Of a DNA stretch of 64,000 nucleotides, positions 35,201 to 43,772 are shown one piece after another (positions within the stretch are counted from its first letter, which is position 1; each line of letters starts with the position of its first letter). This stretch comes from Streptomyces abyssalis (lineage in GTDB: Bacteria; Actinomycetota; Actinomycetes; Streptomycetales; Streptomycetaceae). The stretch spans positions 310,001-374,000 of the forward strand of contig NZ_LJGT01000036.1 in NCBI RefSeq assembly GCF_001751365.1. The letters are read 5' to 3'. The notes below the pieces were generated by a model, which did not search any database, was not told the origin of the DNA, and saw nothing but the letters and a program-made list of their open reading frames with translations. A program made the position numbers and the translations under genes.

Positions 35201-35793
35201 AGCTCGTGCGCGCCGGCGGCTTCCATGGCGCGGCGGGCGCCGATGATGGCCGCCTTGGTCTGCAGCAGGTCCTGGGTGGTCTCCACCAGGAGGGCGTCGG
35301 CACCACCGGAGATCATGCCTTCGGCGTTCTGCTGGTAGGCGTCGCGCAGGGTCGTGTACGGGGCGTGGCCCAGCGTCGGCAGCTTGGTGCCGGGGCCCAT
35401 CGAGCCGAGCACCCAGCGGGGGCGCCCGTCTGCCTCGAACTCGTCCGCCACGTCGCGGGCGATGCGTGTGCCCTTCTCCGAGAGCTCGAAGTTGCGCTCG
35501 GTGATGTCGTACTCGGCCAGCGCGGCGTGGTTGGTGCCGAAGGTGTTGGTCTCCACACAGTCCACGCCGGCCGCGAAGTACTCCTCGTGCACCGACCGGA
35601 CGATGTCGGGACGGGTCACGTTGAGGATCTCGTTGCAGCCTTCGAGCTGCTGGTAGTCGTCGAGGGACGGGTCCTGCGCCTGAATCATGGTGCCCATCGC
35701 GCCGTCGGCGACGACCACGCGTTCCTTGAGCGCCTTGCGCAGCGCTGCTGCCCTCGGGAAGGCGGAATCGGGCGTACTGCTCGGCGAGGCCAT
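32269..35793 (-). CDS. metH: Cobalamin-dependent methionine synthase MetH
   Basis: 1174 aa, ATG with AGGGAG 8 bp upstream. In order: homocysteine-binding barrel with zinc cysteines (GLNCATGP and VGGCCGTTPEH); pterin-binding domain (GERTNANGSKKFREAM); cap and B12-binding domain with the Asp-x-His-x-x-Gly motif in VRGDVHDIGKNLVDIIL; and the C-terminal reactivation domain (ALAEYWHARVRAEL, SLGYGACPNLEDRAKI). It transfers the methyl group from methyl-tetrahydrofolate to homocysteine through cobalamin. No cobalamin riboswitch could be recognised in the upstream region. Divergent from gylR. Confidence 0.97.
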   Translation of the reverse strand: MASPSSTPDSAFPRAAALRKALKERVVVADGAMGTMIQAQDPSLDDYQQLEGCNEILNVTRPDIVRSVHEEYFAAGVDCVETNTFGTNHAALAEYDITERNFELSEKGTRIARDVADEFEADGRPRWVLGSMGPGTKLPTLGHAPYTTLRDAYQQNAEGMISGGADALLVETTQDLLQTKAAIIGARRAMEAAGAHELPLICSVTVETTGTMLLGSEIGAALTALEPLGIDMIGLNCATGPAEMSEHLRYLAQHSQVPVSCMPNAGLPVLGKDGAHYPLTPEELCDAHEGFVRDYGLSLVGGCCGTTPEHLRQLVERVRGKEPATRTPTPEAGAASLYQMIPFRQDTSYLAIGERTNANGSKKFREAMLDGRWDDCVEMARDQIREGAHMLDVCVDYVGRDGVADMAEIAGRFATSSTLPLVLDSTEVPVIQAGLEKLGGRAVINSVNYEDGDGPESRFARVASLAREHGAALMALTIDEEGQARTAENKVAIAERIIDDLTTNYGIAESSILIDCLTFTICTGQEESRKDGINTIEAIRELKKRRPDVQTTLGLSNISFGLNPAARIVLNSVFLDECVKAGLDSAIVHASKILPIARLEEEQVTTALDLIYDRRREGYDPLQHLLELFEGVDTKAMKAGKAEELAALPLDERLQQRIIDGERNGLEADLDEALGERPALEIVNDTLLAGMKVVGELFGAGKMQLPFVLQSAEVMKTAVAYLEPHMEKSDDEGKGTIVLATVRGDVHDIGKNLVDIILSNNGYNVVNLGIKQPVGAILDAAEENKADVIGMSGLLVKSTVIMKENLEELNQRQMAADFPVILGGAALTRAYVEQDLHEVYEGEVRYARDAFEGLRLMDALIGVKRGVPGVELPPLKQRRVPKRPSSAAGEVPEEEVNDGSVRSDVATDNPVPTPPFWGSRVVKGIGLKDYASWIDEGALFKGQWGLKESRTGEGPGYEELVETDGRPRLRGLLDRLHTDNMLEAAVVYGYYPCVSKGDDLILLNEDGSERTRFTFPRQRRGRRLCLADFFRAEESGEQDVVGLQVVTVGSKIGEATAELFAKDAYRDYLELHGLSVQLAEALAEYWHARVRAELDISAEDPAAMADMFALKYRGARFSLGYGACPNLEDRAKIADLLQPERIGVELSEEFQLHPEQSTDAIVIHHPEAKYFNAR

Positions 35794-36037
35794 GAAGGGT
35801 TCTCCCTAAAGTGCGACGGCTGTCGGCTATGCGCTGTCCGGTCACTGCACTGAGGACGGCGCACCTGATCAGGGTATCGGGCGAACACAAGAGTGCAGCC
35901 GGGCATTCCGCGGAGCGGGGGTACGAGACGGCATGAAACGGGAGGAAGCCTGCTCAGCCGCACGGCGCTGCCGGTCACGGGGCGCACGCAGGGCGTTCAG
36001 GCCCGGCACGGGGAGAAACCGGTGCGCTCGCTCGTAA

Positions 36038-36062
36038 GGGGACCGGGCTACCGCCGGTCCCC
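36038..36062. repeat. Inverted repeat in the metH/gylR region
   Basis: GGGGACCGG (36038-36046), 7 bases, CCGGTCCCC (36054-36062). It lies 15 bp before the GylR-type palindrome. It could be an operator or an mRNA hairpin; the role is unknown. Confidence 0.6.
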
Positions 36063-36076
36063 ATCAAGCGATACCG

Positions 36077-36091
36077 TTCGGCATTGTCGAA
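36077..36091. promoter_or_regulatory. GylR-type operator before gylR
   Basis: TTCGGCATTGTCGAA, symmetric apart from the centre and one mismatched pair (12 of 15 positions agree with its reverse complement). It lies 45 bp before the gylR GTG, and 14 of the 15 bases recur before glpF at 37311. Autoregulation of gylR is the natural reading. Confidence 0.75.
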
Positions 36092-36135
36092 CTCGATTCA
36101 GAGCGGCCCGTTGCGAGCAGGTCAGGAGGTGCCCG

Positions 36136-36978
36136 GTGGCCCGGAACATCCAGTCGCTGGAGCGGGCGGCCGCCGTGCTGAGGCTTCTGGCGGGCGGTGA
36201 GCGCCGGCTCGGCCTCTCCGACATCGCCTCGTCCATGGATCTTCCGAAGGGCACCGCGCACGGTCTGCTGCGCACCCTCCAGCAGGAGGGCTTCGTCGAG
36301 CAGGACGAGGCGACGGGCAAGTACCAGCTGGGCGCGGAGCTGCTGCGGCTGGGCACCAGCTACCTGGACGTGCACGAGCTGCGCTCGCGTGCTCTGGTCT
36401 GGGCGGACGACCTGGCGCGGTCCAGCGGCGAGAGCGTCTATCTGGGCGTTCTGCACCAGCAGGGCGTGCTGATCGTGCACCACGTCTTCCGGCCCGACAA
36501 CAGCCGTCAGGTGCTGGAGGTCGGCGCGATGCAGCCGCTCCACAGCACGGCGCTGGGCAAGGTGATCTCCGCGTTCGACCCGGTGGCGCACAGCGAGGCG
36601 GTGGACGGCGAGCGCCGGCGCTTCACGGAGCGCACGGTCACCTCGCTCGAGGACTTCGAGGACGTGCTGGAGCTGACGCGGGCGCGCGGCTGGGCCGCCG
36701 ACGTGGAGGAGACCTGGGAGGGGCTCGCCTCGATCGCGGCGCCGATCCGCGACCGGCGCCGCATGCCGGTGGGAGCGGTCGGCGTGACGGGGGCGGTGGA
36801 GCGTGTCTGCGAGGACGTCACCGCCGGTACGGGCGTGGTCGGCTCCGCCGCACCGCCCGGCGCGGCGGGCGGTGCGGGGGGTGCGCCCGCCGAGGCCGAA
36901 CTGCGGGCGGTGCTCGTCGCCGCCGTACGGGACTGCGCGCGCGCCGTCTCACGGGATCTCGGGGCCCGGCGGTTCTGA
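36136..36978 (+). CDS. gylR: IclR-family glycerol operon regulator GylR
   Basis: 280 aa from the GTG at 36136, with AGGAGGT 5 bp upstream. It has an N-terminal winged helix (RLGLSDIASSMDLPKGTAHG) and the IclR effector domain (ESVYLGVLHQQGVLIVHHVF, LHSTALGKVISAF, RARGWAADVEETWEGLASIA). In S. coelicolor GylR represses the glycerol operon and is relieved by glycerol 3-phosphate. Position upstream of glpF-glpK-glpD and shared operator-like sequences support the same role. Near the C-terminus there is a Gly/Ala-rich insertion (GSAAPPGAAGGAGGAPAEAE) that breaks the last helical region; to my knowledge the family is normally about 255 aa. Confidence 0.92.
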   Translation: MARNIQSLERAAAVLRLLAGGERRLGLSDIASSMDLPKGTAHGLLRTLQQEGFVEQDEATGKYQLGAELLRLGTSYLDVHELRSRALVWADDLARSSGESVYLGVLHQQGVLIVHHVFRPDNSRQVLEVGAMQPLHSTALGKVISAFDPVAHSEAVDGERRRFTERTVTSLEDFEDVLELTRARGWAADVEETWEGLASIAAPIRDRRRMPVGAVGVTGAVERVCEDVTAGTGVVGSAAPPGAAGGAGGAPAEAELRAVLVAAVRDCARAVSRDLGARRF

Positions 36979-37269
36979 CCGGTGGTCCCGGCCCGGCGGC
37001 TGCGGGCGGACCGTTCCGGGAGGGCGGCTCCGGCAGGCGGACGGGCCGGCGGGCCTCGGAACGGCCTGAGGGCAGCGGAGGCGCCTGAGGGGACCGGCCC
37101 TCCCGGCCGCCCCGGCGTTCCGAGAACGACCGTTCCCCGCCCGGGGCACGGCGCCGGGACGCGGCGCGGCCCTCGCTCGTGCGGGGCCGTCGCCGCGGTC
37201 CCGGCTCCGCCCTGCCCGGAGATGATCTCCCCTGCGTACACGGAGTGCGGGAGTCCTGGGTCACACCCC

Positions 37270-37298
37270 TTGACGCGACCGTCACCAGGGACAAAACT
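37270..37298 (+). promoter_or_regulatory. Promoter of the glp operon
   Basis: TTGACG (37270-37275), 17 bp, AAAACT (37293-37298). The -35 is a near-consensus housekeeping hexamer; the -10 is modest. The predicted start point lies just before the GylR-type palindrome, so repressor binding would block the start. Confidence 0.55.
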
Positions 37299-37310
37299 GC
37301 CCACTCGGCG

Positions 37311-37325
37311 GTCGGCATTGTCGAA
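37311..37325. promoter_or_regulatory. GylR-type operator before glpF
   Basis: GTCGGCATTGTCGAA, differing in one base from the palindrome before gylR. It starts 12 bp downstream of the predicted -10. Confidence 0.75.
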
Positions 37326-37379
37326 CAGCGGACGGAACCGGCCCGCCCTCCCCATCTGGACAAGACAAAGGAGTCGCGG

Positions 37380-38129
37380 GTGTCCAGCTCCGACATCTTC
37401 TTCGGCGAAGTCATAGGTACGGCGATGCTCGTACTGCTCGGCGGCGGCGTGTGCGCCGCCGTGACCTTCAAACGCTCAAAGGCCTCCAACGCCGGCTGGG
37501 TCGCCATCGCCTTCGGCTGGGGCATGGCCGTCCTCGTCGGCGGCTACGTCTCGGTGGGCGTCTCCGGCGCGCACCTCAACCCGGCAGTCACCCTCGCCCT
37601 CGCCATCGAGGGCACCACCCCGTGGGGCGACGTCCCGCTCTACTTCGCCAGCGAACTGCTCGGCGCCATGATCGGCGCCGTGCTGGTGTGGCTCACCTAC
37701 TACGGCCAGTTCCACGCCGACCTCGGTGACATGGCGGATCGCAAGTCCGAGAATCCGGGACCCGTGCACGGCGTGTTCTTCACGTCTCCGGAGATCCGCA
37801 ACACCGTTCAGAACCTCGTCACCGAGATCATCGCCACGTTCGTCCTCATCATCGCGATCCTGACCCAGGGCCTGACCAAGGAAGTCGGGCTCTCCGGCGT
37901 GGGCGTGCTGCTCGTGGCCCTCACGGTCGTCGGCATCGGTCTGTCGCTCGGCGGTCCGACGGGGTACGCCATCAACCCCGTCCGTGACCTCGGCCCGCGT
38001 ATCGTGCACGCACTGCTGCCACTGCCGAACAAGGGCGGCTCCGACTGGAACTACTCCTGGATCCCGGTCGCGGGACCGCTGATCGGCGCCGCGATCGCCG
38101 CCGGAGTACACCAACTCGCCTTCGCCTGA
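37380..38129 (+). CDS. glpF: Glycerol uptake facilitator GlpF (aquaglyceroporin)
   Basis: 249 aa from the GTG at 37380, with AAAGGAG 6 bp upstream. Six membrane helices with two pore loops: [13 protein letters not shown] carries the first NPA; the second appears as [12 protein letters not shown], in which NPV replaces NPA. The Arg of the selectivity filter (PVRD) is present. NPV in loop E is unlike the E. coli protein but the function should hold. First structural gene of the glycerol operon; S. coelicolor names it gylC. Confidence 0.95.
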   Translation: MSSSDIFFGEVIGTAMLVLLGGGVCAAVTFKRSKASNAGWVAIAFGWGMAVLVGGYVSVGVSGAHLNPAVTLALAIEGTTPWGDVPLYFASELLGAMIGAVLVWLTYYGQFHADLGDMADRKSENPGPVHGVFFTSPEIRNTVQNLVTEIIATFVLIIAILTQGLTKEVGLSGVGVLLVALTVVGIGLSLGGPTGYAINPVRDLGPRIVHALLPLPNKGGSDWNYSWIPVAGPLIGAAIAAGVHQLAFA

Positions 38130-38166
38130 GCCGTGGCTCCCGGGCTCCCGGCGCCCGGGCTGCTCA

Positions 38167-38213
38167 GCTGCCGGGCCGGACCAGGGCCTCGACGCCCGGT
38201 CCGGCCCGGCAGC
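38167..38213 (+). terminator. Large hairpin between glpF and glpK (attenuator or mRNA-protecting structure)
   Basis: GCTGCCGGGCCGGACC (38167-38182) and GGTCCGGCCCGGCAGC (38198-38213) form a perfect 16-bp stem. After a one-base bulge GGGC/GCCC adds four pairs, closing a 6-nt loop. No T tract follows, so read-through into glpK is expected; the structure may set the ratio of glpF to glpKD mRNA. Confidence 0.7.
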
Positions 38214-38299
38214 CCGGAGCACAGGCCCGGCGGCCCGGAGGTTCCGGACGGCGCGCGCGGCAGAGACCTCTTCCCACCCCGAAACACTTGGAGCAGGAC

Positions 38300-39850
38300 A
38301 TGAGCGAGACCGAGAACCAGTCCGCGGGCGCTTCCACCCACGGCGAGGGCCCCTTCATCGCCGCCATCGACCAGGGCACGACCTCCAGCCGCTGCATCGT
38401 CTTCGACAAGGACGGCCGTATCGTCGCCGTCGACCAGAAGGAACACGAGCAGATCTTCCCGAAGCCCGGCTGGGTCGAGCACGACGCCGCCGAGATCTGG
38501 ACGAACGTGCAGCAGGTGGTGACAGGCGCCCTGGACAAGGCCGGCATCACCAAGGCCGACGTGAAGGCTCTGGGCATCACCAACCAGCGTGAGACGACGC
38601 TGCTGTGGGACAAGGCCACCGGTGAGCCCGTGCACAACGCCCTGGTCTGGCAGGACACCCGCACGGACACGCTCTGCCGCGAACTCGGCCGCAACGTCGG
38701 CCAGGACCGCTTCCGCCGCGAGACCGGCCTGCCCCTGGCCTCCTACTTCTCCGGGCCGAAGATCCGCTGGCTGCTCGACAACGTCGACGGGCTGCGTGAG
38801 CGCGCCGAGCGCGGCGAACTCCTCTTCGGAACCATGGACTCCTGGGTCATCTGGAACCTCACCGGCGGACCTGACGGAGGGCGTCACGTCACGGACGTGA
38901 CCAACGCCTCCCGCACCATGCTGATGAACCTGCACTCGATGAACTGGGACGAGAAGATATGCAGCTCCATGGGCGTCCCCATGTCGCTGCTGCCCGAGAT
39001 CCGTTCCTCAGCCGAGGTGTACGGGGAGGCGACGGGCGCGCTCGCCGGTGTCCCGGTGGCCTCCGCGCTGGGTGACCAGCAGGCGGCCCTGTTCGGGCAG
39101 ACCTGCTTCGCCGAGGGAGAGGCGAAGTCCACGTACGGCACGGGAACGTTCCTGCTGCTCAACACCGGACACGAGGCGGTCAATTCGTACAACGGGCTGC
39201 TGACCACGGTCGGCTACCGCATCGGCGACGAACGGCCGGTCTACGCCCTGGAGGGCGCGATCGCCGTCACCGGTTCGCTCGTGCAGTGGATGCGCGACCA
39301 GATGGGACTGATCAGCACCGCTGCCGAGATCGAGACCCTCGCCAGCTCCGTCGAGGACAACGGCGGCGCCTACTTCGTACCGGCCTTCTCCGGGCTCTTC
39401 GCCCCGTACTGGCGGGACGACGCCCGGGGTGTGATCGCCGGCCTCACCCGGTACGTCACGAAGGCCCACCTCGCCCGTGCCGTGCTGGAGGCGACCGCCT
39501 GGCAGACGCGGGAGATCGTCGACGCGATGCAGAAGGACTCCGGCGTCGAGCTGACGGCGCTGAAGGTCGACGGCGGCATGACGTCCAACAACCTGCTGAT
39601 GCAGACCATGTCGGACTTCCTCGACGCACCCGTCGTACGGCCGATGGTCGCCGAGACGACCTGTCTCGGCGCCGCCTACGCGGCAGGGCTCGCCGTCGGC
39701 TTCTGGTCCGACACCGACGAGCTGCGCGCCAACTGGAAGCGGGCGGCCGAGTGGACGCCCGACATGGAAGCGGCCGACCGCGACCGCGAGTACAAGAACT
39801 GGCTCAAGGCCGTGCAGCGGACCATGGGCTGGATCGAAGAGGAGAACTGA
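38300..39850 (+). CDS. glpK: Glycerol kinase GlpK
   Basis: 516 aa from the ATG at 38300 (GGAG 6 bp upstream; a TTG at 38288 is in frame). FGGY kinase: [68 protein letters not shown], and the nucleotide-binding [13 protein letters not shown]. It phosphorylates glycerol to glycerol 3-phosphate, which is also the likely GylR inducer. Middle gene of the operon, 5 bp before glpD. Confidence 0.97.
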   Translation: MSETENQSAGASTHGEGPFIAAIDQGTTSSRCIVFDKDGRIVAVDQKEHEQIFPKPGWVEHDAAEIWTNVQQVVTGALDKAGITKADVKALGITNQRETTLLWDKATGEPVHNALVWQDTRTDTLCRELGRNVGQDRFRRETGLPLASYFSGPKIRWLLDNVDGLRERAERGELLFGTMDSWVIWNLTGGPDGGRHVTDVTNASRTMLMNLHSMNWDEKICSSMGVPMSLLPEIRSSAEVYGEATGALAGVPVASALGDQQAALFGQTCFAEGEAKSTYGTGTFLLLNTGHEAVNSYNGLLTTVGYRIGDERPVYALEGAIAVTGSLVQWMRDQMGLISTAAEIETLASSVEDNGGAYFVPAFSGLFAPYWRDDARGVIAGLTRYVTKAHLARAVLEATAWQTREIVDAMQKDSGVELTALKVDGGMTSNNLLMQTMSDFLDAPVVRPMVAETTCLGAAYAAGLAVGFWSDTDELRANWKRAAEWTPDMEAADRDREYKNWLKAVQRTMGWIEEEN

Positions 39851-39855
39851 GAACG

Positions 39856-41472
39856 ATGAACACCCTGCAGAGCGTCCCCACCCTCGGGACGCACCCGGCT
39901 GCCGGCGGCAATCCGAGCCGCGCCGAGACCAGGGAGCTGCTCGCGGGAGCGACGTACGACCTGCTCGTGATCGGCGGCGGCATCCTCGGAACCTCGGTGG
40001 CCTGGCACGCCGCGCAGTCGGGGCTGCGGGTGGCGATGGTGGACGCCGGCGACTTCGCCGGCGCCACCTCCTCCGCCTCTTCCAAGCTGGTCCACGGCGG
40101 ACTGCGTTATCTGCAGACCGGCGCGGTCAAGCTGGTGGCGGAGAACCACCACGAGCGGCGGGTGCTGGCCAAGGACGTGGCGCCGCACCTCGTCAATCCG
40201 CTCAAGTTCTATCTGCCCGTCTACAAGGGCGGGCCGCACGGTGCGGCGAAGCTGGGCGCCGGTGTCTTCGCCTACAGCGCGCTCTCCGCGTTCGGCGACG
40301 GCGTGGGGCGCCTCGTCTCGCCCGCGCGCGCCGCGGCCGACAACCCGGGGCTGCGTACGGAGAACCTCAAGGCGGTCGCGGTCTACGGCGACCACCAGAT
40401 GAACGACTCCCGCATGGCCGTCATGACGGTACGTGCCGCAGTCGACTCGGGCGCCGTGGTCCTCAACCACGCCGAGGTGACCGGCCTGCGCCGCACCGTC
40501 GGCCGCGTGACGGGAGCCGAACTGCGCGACCGCACAGACGGCAGCGAGTTCGGCGTCGACGCCCGTCTCGTGCTCAACGCCACCGGCCCCTGGGTGGACC
40601 ACCTCCGCCGTCTGGAGGACAAGGGCGCCGCCCCCAGCGTGCGGCTCTCCAAGGGGGCCCACCTCGTGCTGCGCCGCAAGTCGCCGTGGCGGGCGGCGAT
40701 GGCGACGCCGATCGACAAGTACCGCATCACCTTCGCGCTCCCGTGGGAGGACCAGCTGCTGCTGGGCACCACCGACGAGGCGTACGAGGGTGACCCGGGC
40801 GACGTACGCGCGACCCAGGCCGACATCCAGCAGATCCTGGACGAGGCCGCGTTCTCCGTACGCGACGAGCACCTGGACCGCGATCTGATCAGCTACGCGT
40901 TCGCGGGCCTGCGCGTGCTCCCCGGCGGCCCGGGCGGCGTGACGGCGGCGAAGCGGGAGACGGTGGTCAGCGAGGGAATCGGCGGGATGCTCTCGGTCGC
41001 GGGCGGCAAGTGGACGACGTACCGCCACATCGGCCGCGCCGTGATGGACAAGCTGGCGAAGCTGCCGGGCGGCTCGATCGCGCAGGACATGGAGCCCGTC
41101 GGGGAGTTGGTACGCCGCACCCCGCTGCCCGGGATCTCGAACCCGAACGCGGTCGCGCACCGGCTGCTGGTGGACCGGGAGCGCGAACCGGGCCCGCGCA
41201 TGGACCCGTCGACGGCGCGTCATCTGGCCACCCACTACGGCTCGCTCTCCTTCGACATCGCGCGGCTGGTCAACGAGGACCCGGCGCTCGGCGAACGCAT
41301 CCACCCGGACGGGCCGGAGATCTGGGCCCAGGTCGTGCACGCGCGCGACCACGAGTGGGCCGAGACCCCCGAGGACGTGCTGCGGCGGCGCACCACGCTC
41401 ACCATCCGCGGTCTGGACACCGACGAGGTGCGCGAGCGTGTCGCGAAGCTCCTCGCGGAGCGCCGCAACTGA
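39856..41472 (+). CDS. glpD: Aerobic glycerol-3-phosphate dehydrogenase GlpD
   Basis: 538 aa. It starts 5 bp after the glpK stop; the ribosome site GGAGA lies inside the glpK end. FAD-binding YDLLVIGGGILGTSVAWHAA, then SSASSKLVHGGLRYLQ, and the substrate-side KGAHLVL and DQLLLGTTDEAYEGD. It oxidises glycerol 3-phosphate to dihydroxyacetone phosphate at the membrane, passing electrons to quinone. Last gene of the operon, followed by a 10-bp hairpin. Confidence 0.96.
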   Translation: MNTLQSVPTLGTHPAAGGNPSRAETRELLAGATYDLLVIGGGILGTSVAWHAAQSGLRVAMVDAGDFAGATSSASSKLVHGGLRYLQTGAVKLVAENHHERRVLAKDVAPHLVNPLKFYLPVYKGGPHGAAKLGAGVFAYSALSAFGDGVGRLVSPARAAADNPGLRTENLKAVAVYGDHQMNDSRMAVMTVRAAVDSGAVVLNHAEVTGLRRTVGRVTGAELRDRTDGSEFGVDARLVLNATGPWVDHLRRLEDKGAAPSVRLSKGAHLVLRRKSPWRAAMATPIDKYRITFALPWEDQLLLGTTDEAYEGDPGDVRATQADIQQILDEAAFSVRDEHLDRDLISYAFAGLRVLPGGPGGVTAAKRETVVSEGIGGMLSVAGGKWTTYRHIGRAVMDKLAKLPGGSIAQDMEPVGELVRRTPLPGISNPNAVAHRLLVDREREPGPRMDPSTARHLATHYGSLSFDIARLVNEDPALGERIHPDGPEIWAQVVHARDHEWAETPEDVLRRRTTLTIRGLDTDEVRERVAKLLAERRN

Positions 41473-41565
41473 CGGCCTGGGAAGCGGAGACGGCACAGGC
41501 ACGAGAGCAGGGGGGACGGGGGAAGCGTCCCCGTGCGGCCGTGACGGGACTGCACGGGGATCGCA

Positions 41566-41602
41566 GGCGGGCGGGTCACGCCGGGGGGCAGGCCCGCCCG
41601 CC
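41566..41602 (+). terminator. Terminator of the glp operon
   Basis: GGCGGGCGGG (41566-41575) and CCCGCCCGCC (41593-41602), a 10-bp perfect stem about 95 bp after the glpD stop. No T tract. Confidence 0.6.
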
Positions 41603-41675
41603 GTCATGCGGACGCCGCCCCGCCGTGACGCGGACGCCGCCCACGCGGGGAGCTCAGCGGGGAGAGCCCGGGCGC

Positions 41676-43391
41676 TCAGCCCTCGCCGCCGGAAGGTCCG
41701 GGCCGAAGCCAGACCGCGGTGTCCGGTGCGAGCAAGCCGTCGTACGGACCCGGCTCGCTCGCCAGCAGCCGCACCGCGCCGCCCGGAAGCGGCACCGGCC
41801 GCCCGGAGAGATTGACCCGGCATTCGAGCAGGGAGCCCCGGCGGAAGGCCAGTTCGCCGTCGGCGGCGTCCAGCCACTCCAGCCCGCCGCCCCGGGAGCG
41901 GGTGGAGCCGGCGAAGTCGCGGCGCAGCTTCAGCGCGGAGCGGTACAGCTCCAGGAAGGAGTCCTCGACTCCGCTCTGTGCCTCCACCGAGTGGGCTCCC
42001 CATCCGTCCGGCTGCGGCAGCCAGGCTCCGGCGGGACCGAAGCCGCAGGAGGGTCCCCGCAGCTGCCACGGGATCGGTACGCGGCAGCCGTCGCGGCCCT
42101 TGTTCGTACGGCCTGTGCGCTCCCACATCGGGTCGCGCAGCGCCTCGGCGGGCAGGTCCGCGACCTCCGGAAGCCCCAGCTCCTCACCCTGGTAGAGGTA
42201 GGCGGTGCCGGGCAGCGCCAGGGTGAGCAGCGCGGCGGCGCGGGCCCGGCGGCGGCCCAGGTCGTGGTCGGCGGCCGGTTCACGTCCGCCGGAGGCCAGC
42301 CACCCGGCGAAGTCGGTGCCTTCGGGGAGGCCGTAGCGGGTGGCGTGCCGCACCACGTCGTGGTTGGAGAGCACCCAGGTCGGCAGGGTGCCGACGGAGC
42401 GCGCGCCGTCGAGCGACTCGTCGATGACCCCGCGGAAGGACGCGGCGTCCCAAGGGCAGCGCAGATGAAAGAAGTTGAAGGCCTGGTGCAGCTCGTCGGG
42501 ACGGGTGTAGAGCGGCAGCCTGGCGGCGCTGACGCCCGCTTCGGCGACGGCAGCGCGAGGAGGCCGGCAGGAGTCGAGGATCTTCCGCCAGGACCGGTAG
42601 ACGTCGTGCACCTGGTCCCGGTCCCAGAACGGGTGGTCGTCGCCCTGCGGCGGCGAGTTGAGCGGTGCGGCGTCGTTGCCGAGTGTGTTGCGCAGCGGGG
42701 GCGCGAGGTCCTTGCACAGGCCGTGCGCGACGTCGACGCGGAAGCCGTCGACGCCGAGGTCGAGCCAGAAGCGCAGTGTCCGCTCGAAGTCCGCGGCGAC
42801 CTCCGGGTTCTCCCAGTTCAGGTCGGGCTGCTCGGCGGCGAATATGTGCATGTACCACTGCCCGTCCGCCGTCCTGGTCCAGGCCGCGCCGCCGAACTTG
42901 GACTGCCAGTCGGCGGGCGGCTCACTGCCGCCGGCGCCCTTGCCGTCACGGAAGACGAAGCGGTCGCGGGCAGCCGAACCGGGGGCGGACGCCAGCGCCT
43001 CCACGAACCAGGGGTGCTTGTCGGAGCAGTGGTTCGGGACGATGTCGACGATGACCTTCAGGCCGAGCCCGTGGGCCCGCGCGAGCAGGTCGCGGAAATC
43101 GCCGAGGGTGCCGTGACGCGGGTCGACGTCCCGGTGGTCGGACACGTCGTAGCCCCCGTCGGCCCAGGGCGAGGGGTAGAACGGCGTCAGCCAGAGCGCG
43201 TCGACACCGAGCCCGGCCAGGTGTCCGAGGCGGTCGGCGATTCCGCGCAGGTCACCCATGCCGTCGCCGTCGGAGTCGGCGAAGCTGGGCACGTAGATCT
43301 GGTAGACGACGGCCTCACGCCACCAGGCGTCGGTGGCTTCCGTGGCTTCCGTGGGTTCCGGGGACGGCTGCTGGGGCGTGCTGGCTGTCAC
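41676..43391 (-). CDS. GH13 alpha-glucosidase / oligo-glucosidase
   Basis: 571 aa, GTG with GAGGA 5 bp upstream. The GH13 barrel includes VVYQIYVPSFADSDGDGMGD, GVDALWLTPFYPSPWADGGY and VIVDIVPNHCSD. The nucleophile Asp is in GVDGFRVDVAHG (about 217), the acid Glu in AVAEAGVSA (about 282) and the transition-state Asp in VLSNHDVVRH (about 343). No signal peptide, so intracellular hydrolysis of malto- or isomalto-oligosaccharides is likely. The N-terminus carries a short EATEATDA repeat. No sugar ABC transporter or regulator is adjacent; it looks like an insertion between the glp operon and PAC2 gene. Confidence 0.9.
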   Translation of the reverse strand: MTASTPQQPSPEPTEATEATDAWWREAVVYQIYVPSFADSDGDGMGDLRGIADRLGHLAGLGVDALWLTPFYPSPWADGGYDVSDHRDVDPRHGTLGDFRDLLARAHGLGLKVIVDIVPNHCSDKHPWFVEALASAPGSAARDRFVFRDGKGAGGSEPPADWQSKFGGAAWTRTADGQWYMHIFAAEQPDLNWENPEVAADFERTLRFWLDLGVDGFRVDVAHGLCKDLAPPLRNTLGNDAAPLNSPPQGDDHPFWDRDQVHDVYRSWRKILDSCRPPRAAVAEAGVSAARLPLYTRPDELHQAFNFFHLRCPWDAASFRGVIDESLDGARSVGTLPTWVLSNHDVVRHATRYGLPEGTDFAGWLASGGREPAADHDLGRRRARAAALLTLALPGTAYLYQGEELGLPEVADLPAEALRDPMWERTGRTNKGRDGCRVPIPWQLRGPSCGFGPAGAWLPQPDGWGAHSVEAQSGVEDSFLELYRSALKLRRDFAGSTRSRGGGLEWLDAADGELAFRRGSLLECRVNLSGRPVPLPGGAVRLLASEPGPYDGLLAPDTAVWLRPGPSGGEG

Positions 43392-43772
43392 GGTGTCCTC
43401 TCATGAAGTGGCGCGTGCGGCCGCGGCACCCTTCCGCCCGTACGGACGCGGCGCGATGCCGACGGGCACTGTACGTACACCGCCGCAGGGCCGGAAGCGG
43501 CGGCCGCTGCCGAGCCTCATCGGGAGCGCCGTGCAGGTCAAGTGGACGGCATGGGGCACTCACCTCGCTGCTTCCCCTGACTCCGCCGGGGTGCCCCAGG
43601 GGCCGTCGGCACTCCGGGGACCCTCCGGCGGACGGTGCGTACCCGCCGGGCGTACGGGTGCGGCCAGGGCTGCGGCGTGCGCGCTGTCACGCCGTAGGCT
43701 GGTTGCCGCACGGAACAGAACGGCAGCCGGGTGCGCGTCTACGCACACTTCCCGGCCGGAAGGAGGCGCTGG
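43392..43772. other. Divergent region between the GH13 and PAC2 genes
   Basis: About 380 bp without a gene. Apart from TAGGCT at 43695-43700, a possible -10 for the PAC2 gene, and its AGGAGG at 43761-43766, no operator, RNA or repeat stands out. Confidence 0.4.

Larger units (their letters stand above)
35794..36135. other. Divergent metH/gylR control region
   Basis: 342 bp without a gene. It holds a 9-bp inverted repeat at 36038-36062 and the GylR-type palindrome at 36077-36091. The metH-proximal half shows only the ribosome site. The boxes of a cobalamin riboswitch were looked for on the minus strand and not found. Confidence 0.6.
36979..37379 (+). other. Control region between gylR and glpF
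   Basis: About 400 bp. The first 280 bp are extremely GC-rich, with no gene or clear structure. The last 110 bp hold a promoter (37270-37298), the GylR palindrome (37311-37325) and the glpF ribosome site AAAGGAG (37367-37373). Confidence 0.6.

Noticed and set aside
35794..36060. Possible cobalamin riboswitch in front of metH
   Set aside because: The conserved B12-box and core elements were looked for on the minus strand and not found.
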